From Spirosoma luteum DSM 19990 (lineage in GTDB: Bacteria > Bacteroidota > Bacteroidia > Cytophagales > Spirosomataceae): DNA of 64,000 nt. Within the stretch, counting starts at the first letter, position 1. Each line of letters starts with the position of its first letter. Below the pieces are notes generated by a model. The model was not told the origin of the DNA. It was given only the letters and a program-made list of their open reading frames with translations, and made no database searches. Shown piece by piece: positions 25,538 through 33,826 of this stretch. A program made the translations under genes and the position numbers. The stretch lies in assembly GCF_000374065.1 (NCBI RefSeq), contig NZ_KB893245.1, positions 496,001-560,000 of the forward strand. Reading direction: 5' to 3'.

Positions 25538-26339
25538 CTCATTACGAGACGTTCTAATCGCTTCTATAGCTGGTAGTGTTGTCTTGATATTGATGGCGAT
25601 CTTTAGTATAAGTTTTATTATATATTATTATCGTCGGCGGAGAGAAACTTTTCATGAACGTGAAATAATGAAAGAAACCTACCAGCGGGAACTCCTTCAG
25701 TCACAACTCGAAACGCAGAACCAGACCCTCGAATACGTGGGGCAGGAACTGCATGATAACATTGGACAGATGCTGTCAGTAGCCATGCTGCACCTGAATG
25801 GTCTGGAAGAAGAACTTGCTCAGTCGACCCATCAATCGGCGGTACGGCGTATGGTGGAGAGTATAGAAGGAACCATTACGGCGGTGCGGCAACTCAGTAA
25901 GACGCTGGATAAAAGCACCGTGAAACGCTTCGGGTTAACCGAAAGCCTAAACCTTGAGCTGGAACGAATCCGGCAAACGGGCCGCTACCAGACGAGTTTG
26001 CGGGTGTTGGGGCAACCCTACGCGCTTGGCGACGAAGTTGGGATTATTCTGTTTCGAATGGCGCAGGAGTCGCTTAATAACGCCCTGAAACATGCCCGTG
26101 CCAAAAACCTCACCATCGAAGCTGATTACCAACCCGATACCTTTACCCTTAGAATACTGGACGACGGACAAGGTTTCGACCAGACGAAAGTGGCCGCCCG
26201 TGAATTAAGTCAGTCAGGGTCAGGGTTGCATAATTTACGTCAGCGCGCCCAGCTATTGGGCGGAACCTGCACTATCGACTCCCGGCCGGGTGCCGGAACG
26301 CGTGTTTCTATTACGCTGCCACAACCGTCTGCCCAGTGA
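25527..26339 (+). CDS. Sensor histidine kinase, NarL/HisKA_3 type
   Basis: This 270-residue kinase has one N-terminal transmembrane helix (about residues 10-34) and no periplasmic or PAS sensor domain. A coiled-coil-like stretch (about 40-70) leads to the phosphoacceptor motif GQELHDNIGQML (His76). The HATPase_c domain follows, with N-box MAQESLNNALKHA, G1 box LDDGQGFD and G2 box GSGLHNLRQRAQLLGG. The first 150 nt are AT-rich while the catalytic part has normal composition, a sharp shift within one gene. It overlaps the seven-helix gene by 11 nt and is followed 80 nt later by its probable response regulator. Confidence 0.93.
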   Translation: MSNNSLRDVLIASIAGSVVLILMAIFSISFIIYYYRRRRETFHEREIMKETYQRELLQSQLETQNQTLEYVGQELHDNIGQMLSVAMLHLNGLEEELAQSTHQSAVRRMVESIEGTITAVRQLSKTLDKSTVKRFGLTESLNLELERIRQTGRYQTSLRVLGQPYALGDEVGIILFRMAQESLNNALKHARAKNLTIEADYQPDTFTLRILDDGQGFDQTKVAARELSQSGSGLHNLRQRAQLLGGTCTIDSRPGAGTRVSITLPQPSAQ

Positions 26340-26341
26340 AA

Positions 26342-26361
26342 AATACCCCGATTGGGGTATT
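26342..26361. terminator. Small hairpin between kinase and regulator genes
   Basis: AATACCCC and GGGGTATT form an 8-bp stem with a 4-nt loop just after the kinase stop codon. It lacks a T-run, so it may only attenuate or stabilise the transcript. Confidence 0.4.
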
Positions 26362-26419
26362 GACGCCAGTAGGTTAACAGGCTACCTTTCCGCTCCATTA
26401 CTAACCTGCCCTACAAACC

Positions 26420-27067
26420 ATGACCACAACCATTGCTATCGCTGATGACCATAGCCTGCTGGCTCAGGCCCTGTCCGATCTTATTCAGAGAATTGAGGGC
26501 TACGACGTGCTGTACGTTGCGGAAAATGGCCGGGATTTACTCCGGCACCTGAATCGAAAGCAGATTCCTGATATAGTGCTGCTAGATATCAACATGCCCG
26601 AAATGAACGGGTTCGAAACCGCAGAGTATTTGCAGCAACACCACCCCGATGTAAAAATAATTGTTCTTTCCATGTTCGACCGGGAAGAAGACGTGGCCAA
26701 AATGGTTCGGTTTGGCGTTCGGGGTTACTTGCTGAAAGGATGCCGCCCGTCGGAGTTGCGGCTGGCCCTGGATGATGTCAGTAAAAAAGGATTTCACTAC
26801 TCCGAGTTTCTGACCAATAAGCTCATCCGTAATTTGGCTCCCGGAGAAAAAAATGGTTTGGCTTCCAAACCATTCCTCAACGAACGCGAACGTGCGTTCC
26901 TTAAACTAGCCTGTAGTGACCTGACCTACGCAGAAATTGCTGACAAAATGTGCGTAGCACTCCGAACAGTAGACGGCTACCGGGAGGTTCTGTTCCAGAA
27001 ACTGAATGTCAAAAGTAAGACGGGTATGATACTGGAAGCCTTGCGTCTTGGCCTGATCGACCTATAG
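26420..27067 (+). CDS. Response regulator, NarL/LuxR type
   Basis: This 215-residue regulator has a receiver domain with acidic pocket Asp9-Asp10 and phosphoacceptor Asp56 in IVLLDINMPEMNG. The switch residues follow in KIIVLSMFDREEDVAKMVRFGVRGYLLKG. A LuxR-type helix-turn-helix lies at the C-terminus (ERAFLKLACSDLTYAEIADKMCVALRTVDGYRE). It is the natural partner of the kinase gene just upstream. Target genes are not evident, but the cassette itself or the muropeptide genes downstream are possible. Confidence 0.95.
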   Translation: MTTTIAIADDHSLLAQALSDLIQRIEGYDVLYVAENGRDLLRHLNRKQIPDIVLLDINMPEMNGFETAEYLQQHHPDVKIIVLSMFDREEDVAKMVRFGVRGYLLKGCRPSELRLALDDVSKKGFHYSEFLTNKLIRNLAPGEKNGLASKPFLNERERAFLKLACSDLTYAEIADKMCVALRTVDGYREVLFQKLNVKSKTGMILEALRLGLIDL

Positions 27068-27085
27068 GTATCCCAAAATGAGGGG

Positions 27086-27093
27086 TATCTTTG
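27086..27093 (+). promoter_or_regulatory. -7 box (TATCTTTG) of the dipeptide epimerase gene
   Basis: TATCTTTG matches TAnnTTTG and ends 18 nt before the ATG at 27112. It overlaps an in-frame TTG at 27091, which argues that the TTG is not the start. Confidence 0.5.
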
Positions 27094-27111
27094 TGGGAAA
27101 TCGCCAGATCC

Positions 27112-28146
27112 ATGCAGTTGCTTTTCCACCGGGTCGATCTTCGCCTGAAGCATACGTTTACTATTGCTCACGACAGCCGGGATGTACAGCCCACGCTGAT
27201 TGTCGAGCTTCGCGATGGCCGGTTCAGTGGTTTTGGCGAAGCTACGGCTACCCGCTATTATGGCATTACGATTGAGGGCATGGTTGCGTCGCTGGAAGCC
27301 ATTCGTACCTTGATTGAAGCCGATGATGTAGCCGATCCGGAGCAATTCTGGGCTACCATGCACCCCCATTTGGCAGATAACCCGTTTGCGCTTTGTGCCC
27401 TCGATCAGGCTGCCTGGGATTTGTGGGCCAAAAAGCTGGGCCAGCCGCTCTACAAACGCTGGCAACTCGATCCCGGAAAAAGCCCCCTCACCGATTACAC
27501 CATCGGACTCGACACGCCGGAGCGAATGGTGGAGAAAATGCAGGAATGCCCCTGGCCACTCTACAAAATAAAACTCGGCCGACCGGACCAGGATATCGAC
27601 CTCGTTCGGGCGTTAAGGCGGCATACCGGCGCCGTGTTCCGGGTCGATGCTAATTGTGGCTGGTCGGTGGAGGAAACCATTACAAAATCAATCCAATTGC
27701 GCGATTTAGGCGTCGAGTTTATCGAACAACCCTTACCGGCCAACGATTGGGAAGGGGCTAAAAAAGTATATCAGCAATCGGCATTGCCCATTATCGCCGA
27801 TGAAAGCTGCATCGTCGAATCAGACGTCGACCGGTGCGCGGGCTGTTTTCACGGCGTAAATATTAAGTTAACCAAGTGCGGAGGTCTGACCCCCGCCCGA
27901 CGCATGATTGCCCGCGCCCGCGAATTGAATTTACGGGTTATGGTCGGCTGCATGACCGAATCGAGTGTAGGCATTTCGGCCATTGCCCAGTTGCTGCCAC
28001 TCCTCGACTATGCCGATCTGGACGGGGCCATGCTCATTGCTAACGACCCCGCAACGGGTGTCACCTTCGAGCATGGCCGGGTGGTGTACGCAACCGAAAA
28101 TGGAACGGGTGTGCAGTTGGTCCCGTATGAAAAGGCGGAAGGATGA
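27112..28146 (+). CDS. Dipeptide (L-Ala-D/L-Glu) epimerase, enolase superfamily
   Basis: This enzyme epimerises dipeptides, typically L-Ala-D-Glu from peptidoglycan turnover, using an enolate intermediate. Lys-x-Lys base motif YKIKLG is at Lys152/Lys154, metal ligands lie in RVDANCGW, FIEQPLP and IADESC, and the second base is Lys252 in NIKLTKCGG. The 344-residue length fits. The start at 27112 replaces an upstream TTG that lies inside the promoter box. It overlaps the next gene by 4 nt (ATGA), so they are translationally coupled. It should recycle muropeptides in the cytoplasm. Substrate range within the family varies, so the exact dipeptide is inferred. Confidence 0.9.
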   Translation: MQLLFHRVDLRLKHTFTIAHDSRDVQPTLIVELRDGRFSGFGEATATRYYGITIEGMVASLEAIRTLIEADDVADPEQFWATMHPHLADNPFALCALDQAAWDLWAKKLGQPLYKRWQLDPGKSPLTDYTIGLDTPERMVEKMQECPWPLYKIKLGRPDQDIDLVRALRRHTGAVFRVDANCGWSVEETITKSIQLRDLGVEFIEQPLPANDWEGAKKVYQQSALPIIADESCIVESDVDRCAGCFHGVNIKLTKCGGLTPARRMIARARELNLRVMVGCMTESSVGISAIAQLLPLLDYADLDGAMLIANDPATGVTFEHGRVVYATENGTGVQLVPYEKAEG

Positions 28147-29240
28147 GCGAGCCAGGGCAACAGTCAATTTTTACGATCAATCACCTTCCGGGCCGCACCA
28201 TCGAGCACAACGGTAAATCATACCTTTTTTTCAGCGGTACGGCGTACCTGGGTCTGCCGCAGAATCCGGTTTTTCAGCAGTTGATGATTGACGCCACTCG
28301 CCAGTATGGTACTGTTTTTGGCAGTTCGCGCAACGGAAACGTACGACTTGGCATTTACGAGGAAGCCGAAGCGAAACTGGCTACTTTCGTTACCGATAAA
28401 CTAACGGATAAATTCGCAGCCCTGACGCTATCATCAGGTATGATGGCGGGGCAGGTCGTCATTAACTGGTTGCGGGGGCAGGGTATGTCTATTGTTTACG
28501 GCTCCCATACACACCCGGCACTCTGGCATGAGCCGGTTGTGAGTCTGCCCACGTTGGCATTTAGGGATTGGGGGGCACAGGTAACCGACCAACTTGCGAA
28601 CCTCCCTGCTGGTCCCGTAGCCATTCTGGTCAATTCGCTCGATGCCGTTCGGTCGGTCTACTTTGACTTCGACTGGGTCGAAAGCTTACCCGACGACCGG
28701 GCTATTACCCTCGTTGTAGATGATTCGCACGGGCTGGGCGTGTTGACTAACGGGCGGGGTATCTGGCCGCAAATTCCGAAGAAACCGAACGTCAGGCTGG
28801 TTGTTACGGCTTCACTGGCTAAAGCGATGGGGTTGCCGGGTGGCGCTGTGTTCAGTGATGGAGAAACGATAGACGAAATCCGTAAAACCGCTTTTTTTGG
28901 TGCCTGCTCCCCTATGCCCCCCGCCTGTTTGTCGGCTTTCATGAAGGCGGATAGTGTGTATGACGAAGCAGGGGAACGACTTCGTACAACCATTCGTCTG
29001 GCAGAAGAATTATTACTGCCAACGGGCCTATTTCAACACGCCAATGGGTATCCAGTTTTTTTTACGGAGCAGGATGATTTATACCCTTACCTGCTTCAGC
29101 AAGGTATCTGCATTTACTCATTCGCGTACCCAACAGCGGCCGACCGGGCCAATACCCGCATCGTGATTAGTGCCTTCCATGAGCCCAATGATATTGAGCA
29201 ACTGGCCAGGCAGGTTTATGCCTACCTGGAAGCCGCCTGA
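28143..29240 (+). CDS. AONS-like fold-type I PLP-dependent enzyme
   Basis: This 365-residue enzyme belongs to the alpha-oxoamine synthase/aminotransferase class I-II group. The PLP-contact motif is VVDDSHGLGV (Asp193) and the Schiff-base Lys227 lies in TASLAKAMGLPGG. The N-terminal lid typical of 8-amino-7-oxononanoate synthase is recognisable in GTAYLGLPQNP and GSSRNGNVRLGIYEEAEAKLA. It is somewhat short for BioF (about 385) and no other biotin genes are present. Coupling to the epimerase suggests an amino-acid substrate from muropeptide breakdown, but this is inference. Confidence 0.85.
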   Translation: MSEPGQQSIFTINHLPGRTIEHNGKSYLFFSGTAYLGLPQNPVFQQLMIDATRQYGTVFGSSRNGNVRLGIYEEAEAKLATFVTDKLTDKFAALTLSSGMMAGQVVINWLRGQGMSIVYGSHTHPALWHEPVVSLPTLAFRDWGAQVTDQLANLPAGPVAILVNSLDAVRSVYFDFDWVESLPDDRAITLVVDDSHGLGVLTNGRGIWPQIPKKPNVRLVVTASLAKAMGLPGGAVFSDGETIDEIRKTAFFGACSPMPPACLSAFMKADSVYDEAGERLRTTIRLAEELLLPTGLFQHANGYPVFFTEQDDLYPYLLQQGICIYSFAYPTAADRANTRIVISAFHEPNDIEQLARQVYAYLEAA

Positions 29241-29276
29241 TGAGAGAAAGTGCCGTTCGGGATGTTGAAACGGCTG

Positions 29277-30107
29277 TTATAACGACCGAAGGAAATCCAG
29301 GCTTTGCGGCACCTGCTCCATGGAGCGCGAGGATTCGTCTTCGATAAAAAAGTGCTTCACTCCCGATTTTTTGGCCTGTTTCATTATGGCCGTAATGCCC
29401 ACATCGCCTTTACCCAGCGTTACGTTCGATTCTACGTCGGCACGGCCATTCTGACTATCGGGTGTGCCGGGTTTGCGGTCCTTGAGGTGCATGAGCGCAA
29501 ACCGTTTTGGGTACTTCTGCAACAAAGCCACCGGGTCGTAGCCGGGCATTTTTACCCAGAAAACATCCATCTCGAAATGGACTGATTTTGGGTCAAAATT
29601 TTCGGCCAGATAGTCAAAGAAAGTCCCGTCTTTATAGGTTTGAAACTCGTAGCCGTGGGTGTGATAGCAGAAGGTCAGGTCGTTGTCGGCCAGGAGTTTA
29701 CCCGCCGTATTGAACACGTCCACAGCCCGATCCGCATCGTAGATGGTGAAGGCATCGCCAGCGTGCGGAATCCAGGCACAAACGACATATTTAGCCCCCA
29801 GTGCTTTGGCTTCAGCAATGATTTTTGGCACGTTGGAGTCCAGGTCCTCATAGCTTGCTCCGGTACTGATGGCCTTGATATTGTTCTTGTCCAGTAACGT
29901 TCGGAAGTCGCTTAAACTAAGTCCGTACGTTCCGGCAATTTCAGCCTCCCGAAAGCCCATCTGCTTTACTTTCGCCATGGTGCCCGGCACATCTTTGGCA
30001 AACTGGTCACGGAAACTATACAACTGTATGCCAACGGGCGCGGCTTTCTGAGCCAGCGTAGCCAGATTGCCCAGCAACAGAAAGGTGAGGAGATATACGT
30101 TTTTCAT
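29277..30107 (-). CDS. Secreted sugar phosphate isomerase/epimerase-like protein
   Basis: This protein has an AP-endonuclease-2/xylose isomerase-like TIM barrel. A signal peptide (MKNVYLLTFLLLGNLATLAQ) sets the start at 30107; a longer frame to 30182 lacks one. Core motifs are VGIQLYSFRDQ, CYHTHGYEF, HFEMDVFWVKMPGYDP, FALMHLKDR and HFFIEDES, with the usual metal-binding Glu/Asp/His positions. Exported members of this family are common in Bacteroidota and are usually uncharacterised. It is probably co-transcribed with DUF1338 and the thioesterase, though a 75-nt gap with heptad repeats lies in between. Confidence 0.88.
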   Translation of the reverse strand: MKNVYLLTFLLLGNLATLAQKAAPVGIQLYSFRDQFAKDVPGTMAKVKQMGFREAEIAGTYGLSLSDFRTLLDKNNIKAISTGASYEDLDSNVPKIIAEAKALGAKYVVCAWIPHAGDAFTIYDADRAVDVFNTAGKLLADNDLTFCYHTHGYEFQTYKDGTFFDYLAENFDPKSVHFEMDVFWVKMPGYDPVALLQKYPKRFALMHLKDRKPGTPDSQNGRADVESNVTLGKGDVGITAIMKQAKKSGVKHFFIEDESSRSMEQVPQSLDFLRSL

Positions 30108-30149
30108 TAGCAGAATCAGGCTAGTATTGTACGGTGACTGGTGACATTG

Positions 30150-30170
30150 GTCAATAGTAAACGGTAAACC
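30150..30170. repeat. Short heptad repeat tract before the isomerase gene
   Basis: On the minus strand the units GGTTTAC, CGTTTAC and TATTGAC follow in phase. They lie in the gap between the DUF1338 gene and the isomerase-like gene. Confidence 0.4.
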
Positions 30171-30182
30171 AGATTGTATCAA

Positions 30183-31106
30183 CTATTTACCCGTTTGGGT
30201 CGTAAACGTACTTTCAAAAATTTTGTCGGCATTACCCGTTTCAAACCCTTCGCGCCGGTGCTGCCGGGTAAGCTGGTTGGCGGGCAAATACTGAAACTGG
30301 GGCAGTACCCGCCGTTCGGCGAATTCAACGTAAGAACTGGCAATCCGGGCAAAATCGGCAGGCGACCCTGGAGCCCCGGCAAATTCAGCGTCAATCAGTT
30401 GTGCCACGGTCGACGCCTGTCGTAAATTTTTGTCCGGGCTGATTTTGATGGTGCCCCCTGCCGAGTTGAGCCGAAATCCCCGATTTTCCAGAAACTGCAC
30501 GAATTCCTCGATGGTGTTATAGCCCGGCTTGAGGTTATGCACGCTGATGGTGAAATGGTTCAGGTAATACCGGTTATAAATCACCCAGGCTGCGTATTCA
30601 CTTTCGCGCAGCAACGCCTGATAGTCGGCCAGAGTAGGGGTCTCCCAGAGTGGCTGATGCAGAAAACGGTCGACCGCTTCCCCATCGTCCAGGTTTAGCG
30701 CATCGACCGGATCGCTGGTGACGGTAGCAGTATAGCGGTGAATAATTCGCTTTGCTTCGGCAGACAGGTCATCGACGCGGAGTTCACTGGCGAAGATGCG
30801 GGGGTAGTGTGGTTCCGGCGGTGCGTACCAGTACGCCGTTAATTTCTTCTCGATGAAGTTGTACTCATCCCGGCGTTCGTAGCCGTAATGCAGGAATATT
30901 TTCTCGAACGAAGCCAGCCCCAGATTCGGGACGCCCATTGTACGGAAGGCAATGTGGTCATTCTCAACGTCGCCCGCCGATTGAATGATACCGGCATCGA
31001 GCATGGCATCGAACACGTGCTGCACGTCAGGTACGCGTTCGCTGTACCGGCGCATCAGGCCGTTCAGTACGGTATCGAGGGTTGTTTGCCGGGAAGTAGT
31101 TATCAT
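30183..31106 (-). CDS. DUF1338 family (2-oxoadipate dioxygenase/decarboxylase-like)
   Basis: DUF1338 proteins are Fe(II)-dependent dioxygenases of the vicinal-oxygen-chelate type. A characterised member converts 2-oxoadipate to 2-hydroxyglutarate in lysine breakdown. The 307-residue protein shows the signature NDHIAFRTMGVPNLG (His51), a Glu108-containing ASELRVDDLS, and HFTISVHNLKPGYNTIEEFV with His184 and His190. All proposed metal ligands are present. It starts 21 nt after the thioesterase stop codon, in the same operon. A lysine-catabolic role is not supported by other neighbours, so the substrate is open. Confidence 0.85.
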   Translation of the reverse strand: MITTSRQTTLDTVLNGLMRRYSERVPDVQHVFDAMLDAGIIQSAGDVENDHIAFRTMGVPNLGLASFEKIFLHYGYERRDEYNFIEKKLTAYWYAPPEPHYPRIFASELRVDDLSAEAKRIIHRYTATVTSDPVDALNLDDGEAVDRFLHQPLWETPTLADYQALLRESEYAAWVIYNRYYLNHFTISVHNLKPGYNTIEEFVQFLENRGFRLNSAGGTIKISPDKNLRQASTVAQLIDAEFAGAPGSPADFARIASSYVEFAERRVLPQFQYLPANQLTRQHRREGFETGNADKIFESTFTTQTGK

Positions 31107-31127
31107 ACTATTGTCGTTCAGAAGCCA

Positions 31128-31877
31128 TCAATCTGTTACCCACCGACTGCGGGCCAGCAGGACATCCTTACCTGATTCGGTGTGAATAATCCGATGCAGA
31201 AACGTTTGCGGGGTTTCAACGGCAGATTGTATCTGAACGGAATCCTGCCAGTGGCTTTCAGTCCGGTAAACTAAATCAATTTCGGTCAATTTTTTCGTTT
31301 CCAGTGTTTCATTATCAACGGTTTCGAGTAGCCATTCCACATACGCCACGTTGTTTACATGCTGATTCTGGTCGATACTTAGCCAGCCTACTACACTTTC
31401 TTTCGTTTTGGTTGGCGTAAAAGGCGTTGATTGAAAGTCTGGTTTGTGGGGCAGTTTGGGTAAGTGCGTCAGGCCAGCCGGGGGATTCAGGCTGCGAATA
31501 AAATCGGGCATTGGCACCATCGACCGTTTTTCGATGCTGAAAACGAGCCACGTACTACCTGCTTCGGCGAGGAGCGTGTCATCCTCCGCCAGTATCCGAA
31601 AGTCGCGGTAGATAAAGTACTTTTCCACCTCCGTTGGGTAGGTGACTACGCGAATAGTCTCGCCGTAGCGCGGGTACTGGTGCATCCGCAATTGAAAGCG
31701 CATGAGCATCCAGCCAACGCCCCGTTTCGCCAAATCGGCAATGCCGATGCCGTAATCGAGCGCATTCCGGTTGGCCGATTCCTGCATCATATTCATTAAT
31801 GCCGGAACGCTCATTCGCCCGGATGCATCGCACTCGTAGCCGCGAATGGTAAAGGTATCAGTCTGAATAAATGCCAT
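31128..31877 (-). CDS. Acyl-ACP thioesterase
   Basis: This is a double hot-dog acyl-[acyl carrier protein] thioesterase of the plant FatA/FatB-like family common in Bacteroidota. It releases fatty acids from ACP. Motifs are YECDASGRMSVPALMNMMQESA near the N-terminus, RYGETIRVVTYPTEVEKYFIYRDF, and IDQNQHVNNVAYVEWLLETV with the conserved Asn-His. The start is the ATG at 31877, which sits 4 nt after a TACCTTTG box; a longer frame to 31925 would cross that box. The 249-residue length is normal. The DUF1338 gene follows after 21 nt. Confidence 0.93.
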   Translation of the reverse strand: MAFIQTDTFTIRGYECDASGRMSVPALMNMMQESANRNALDYGIGIADLAKRGVGWMLMRFQLRMHQYPRYGETIRVVTYPTEVEKYFIYRDFRILAEDDTLLAEAGSTWLVFSIEKRSMVPMPDFIRSLNPPAGLTHLPKLPHKPDFQSTPFTPTKTKESVVGWLSIDQNQHVNNVAYVEWLLETVDNETLETKKLTEIDLVYRTESHWQDSVQIQSAVETPQTFLHRIIHTESGKDVLLARSRWVTD

Positions 31878-31881
31878 ACGG

Positions 31882-31889
31882 CAAAGGTA
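31882..31889 (-). promoter_or_regulatory. -7 box (TACCTTTG) adjoining the thioesterase gene
   Basis: TACCTTTG on the minus strand ends 4 nt before the ATG at 31877. This is the same box sequence and spacing as at the radical SAM gene, predicting a leaderless mRNA. It decides the start over an upstream ATG at 31925. Confidence 0.6.
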
Positions 31890-32163
31890 ACGGACGGTGG
31901 GGCAGGTGCGACGTGAAAAGCACATTTTGGTGTAGCAGGAAACACAATTGACGGAAAATATTTCGCGCCCTGTCGCAACTAAATAACGCAGTCAGGCGTC
32001 CTTTAACTGTGAAAAAATCGTTGTAGCGAACGAGTTCAGTGTGCCTCAGCGACAAACTGGGCAATCATGAGTTCATCCGGTACAGGATTACTTTTTATTT
32101 GCATAATACCACACAATTCAAAAGAGTGTTTGGCATCTTTGCCGGCTGTACATATATTGTTCC

Positions 32164-33669
32164 ATGAAAAAACAAAACGCCCGCCAATCGCAATCCCAAT
32201 CGCTCAAAGGCATGACCCAGTCGCAGGGTCAGTCTTCGGCTAACTTTTCCTTCGAGGATTATCAGACCGATAATTTCTTTGACGAGATGTTTGCCACCGA
32301 AATGCAGGTTCGGGAAGGGTATGCACCCTTTCAGCAACGGGTGGAACAAATGACCCGAAAAGACCTTGTGGGGCGGCAGCACGCGGCCGAACGTGCGCTG
32401 ATGAGCATGGGTATTACGTTCAATGTGTACTCGGAAGGAGAAGGTACGGAACGGATTATGCCGATTGATATTATTCCCCGCGTTATTGAGTCGGCAGAAT
32501 GGAATCAGCTGGAAGCCGGTCTTATTCAGCGTATCAAGGCAATCAATATGTTTCTGGACGATGTGTACAACGATCAGAAAATTCTGAACGATGGCATCGT
32601 GCCGCGTGACCTGATTGAATCCAGTAAATCATTTTTACCTGCTTGTCTGGGCGTGAAGCCTCCTAAAGGTATCTGGTGCCACATAACCGGTACGGATTTG
32701 ATTCGGGGTGATGATGGACAGTACATGGTGCTCGAAGACAATCTTCGTTGTCCGTCGGGGGTGTCGTATATGCTGGAAAACCGGGAATTGATAAAGCAGA
32801 CATTTCCCGAAGTATTGACCCAGACGGGTGTTCGCCCCGTATCTGATTACCCGATGCGGCTGCTCCAGATGCTCCAGTTCATTGCCGACCGGCCTAACCC
32901 AACTGTGGTGGTATTAACACCGGGTATTTATAACTCTGCCTATTTCGAACATTCTTACCTTGCCCAGCAAATGGGGGTAGAACTGGTGGAAGCCCGGGAT
33001 CTGGTGGTATCGGGTGGGTATGTTAAAATGCGCACGACCAAAGGATTTCAGATTGTCGATGTCATTTACCGACGCATCGACGATACGTTCCTGGACCCGG
33101 AAGCGTTCAATCCCGATTCGATGATTGGGGTGCCGGGCATTTTTGAGGTGTATAAAAGAGGGCGTGTTGCCCTGGCCAATGCCCCCGGTACCGGCGTTGC
33201 CGACGATAAAGTGATTTACGCCTATGTGCCACGAATCATCAAGTACTATCTGAACGAAGAAGCCATCATTCCCAACGTGCAAACCTACATCTGCCGGGAA
33301 GAAGAAGATTGTAAGTACGTGATGGAGAATATTGAAAAACTGGTGGTAAAAGAAGCAAACGAAGCGGGTGGGTACGGCATGCTGATTGGCCCCAAAGCTA
33401 CCCCGGAAGAACACGATTTGTTTCGGCAGAAAATCAAGGAAAATCCGCGTAATTACATCGCTCAACCCACTATTTCGCTCTCACGGGTGCCGTGTCTGGT
33501 CGATGGCCACGCCGAAGGTCGCCATGTGGACCTCCGGCCTTACATTTTGTATGGTGATACGGTGAGCGTCATTCCGGGAGGACTAACACGGGTAGCCCTT
33601 CGCAAAGGGTCCCTGGTCGTGAACTCCTCACAGGGTGGGGGTGGTAAGGATACGTGGGTTCTTTATTGA
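32164..33669 (+). CDS. Circularly permuted type 2 ATP-grasp protein
   Basis: This 501-residue protein matches the CP_ATPgrasp_2 family in full, from [20 protein letters not shown] to [33 protein letters not shown]. Other hallmarks are [46 protein letters not shown] and [11 protein letters not shown]. The family is thought to ligate amino acids to a peptide or protein. It is usually encoded beside an alpha-E domain protein and a transglutaminase, but none of these are near here. It is cytoplasmic. A CATCTTTG sequence upstream may be a weak -7 box. Confidence 0.93.
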   Translation: MKKQNARQSQSQSLKGMTQSQGQSSANFSFEDYQTDNFFDEMFATEMQVREGYAPFQQRVEQMTRKDLVGRQHAAERALMSMGITFNVYSEGEGTERIMPIDIIPRVIESAEWNQLEAGLIQRIKAINMFLDDVYNDQKILNDGIVPRDLIESSKSFLPACLGVKPPKGIWCHITGTDLIRGDDGQYMVLEDNLRCPSGVSYMLENRELIKQTFPEVLTQTGVRPVSDYPMRLLQMLQFIADRPNPTVVVLTPGIYNSAYFEHSYLAQQMGVELVEARDLVVSGGYVKMRTTKGFQIVDVIYRRIDDTFLDPEAFNPDSMIGVPGIFEVYKRGRVALANAPGTGVADDKVIYAYVPRIIKYYLNEEAIIPNVQTYICREEEDCKYVMENIEKLVVKEANEAGGYGMLIGPKATPEEHDLFRQKIKENPRNYIAQPTISLSRVPCLVDGHAEGRHVDLRPYILYGDTVSVIPGGLTRVALRKGSLVVNSSQGGGGKDTWVLY

Positions 33670-33739
33670 AGTATACAGTTTTTCGCTTGGAGTGACTAAC
33701 CAATACACCACGCATCGGCCAACAACAAACCAGTTTCGC

Positions 33740-33787
33740 TTCTCTTCCGTCAGCGGGGGAATTAATTCCCCCGCTGACGGAAGAGAA
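33740..33787. repeat. 48-nt perfect palindrome
   Basis: Bases 33740-33787 form an uninterrupted palindrome centred on AATTAATT, with 24-bp arms and no loop. It lies between the ATP-grasp stop codon and the likely GT2 start. A cruciform, a terminator or a repeat element are all possible. Confidence 0.85.
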
Positions 33788-33792
33788 CTCCT

Positions 33793-33800
33793 TACCTTTG
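33793..33800 (+). promoter_or_regulatory. -7 box (TACCTTTG) upstream of the GT2 gene
   Basis: TACCTTTG lies directly after the palindrome and 26 nt before the proposed TTG start at 33827. It gives the glycosyltransferase gene a promoter independent of the ATP-grasp gene. Confidence 0.5.
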
Positions 33801-33826
33801 CTGCTCAAACTACTTCAACTGCTGCC

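Noticed and set aside
33635..33826. N-terminal extension of the glycosyltransferase
   Set aside because: It would overlap the ATP-grasp gene and run through the 48-nt palindrome and promoter box; the translated residues do not fit GT2 proteins.
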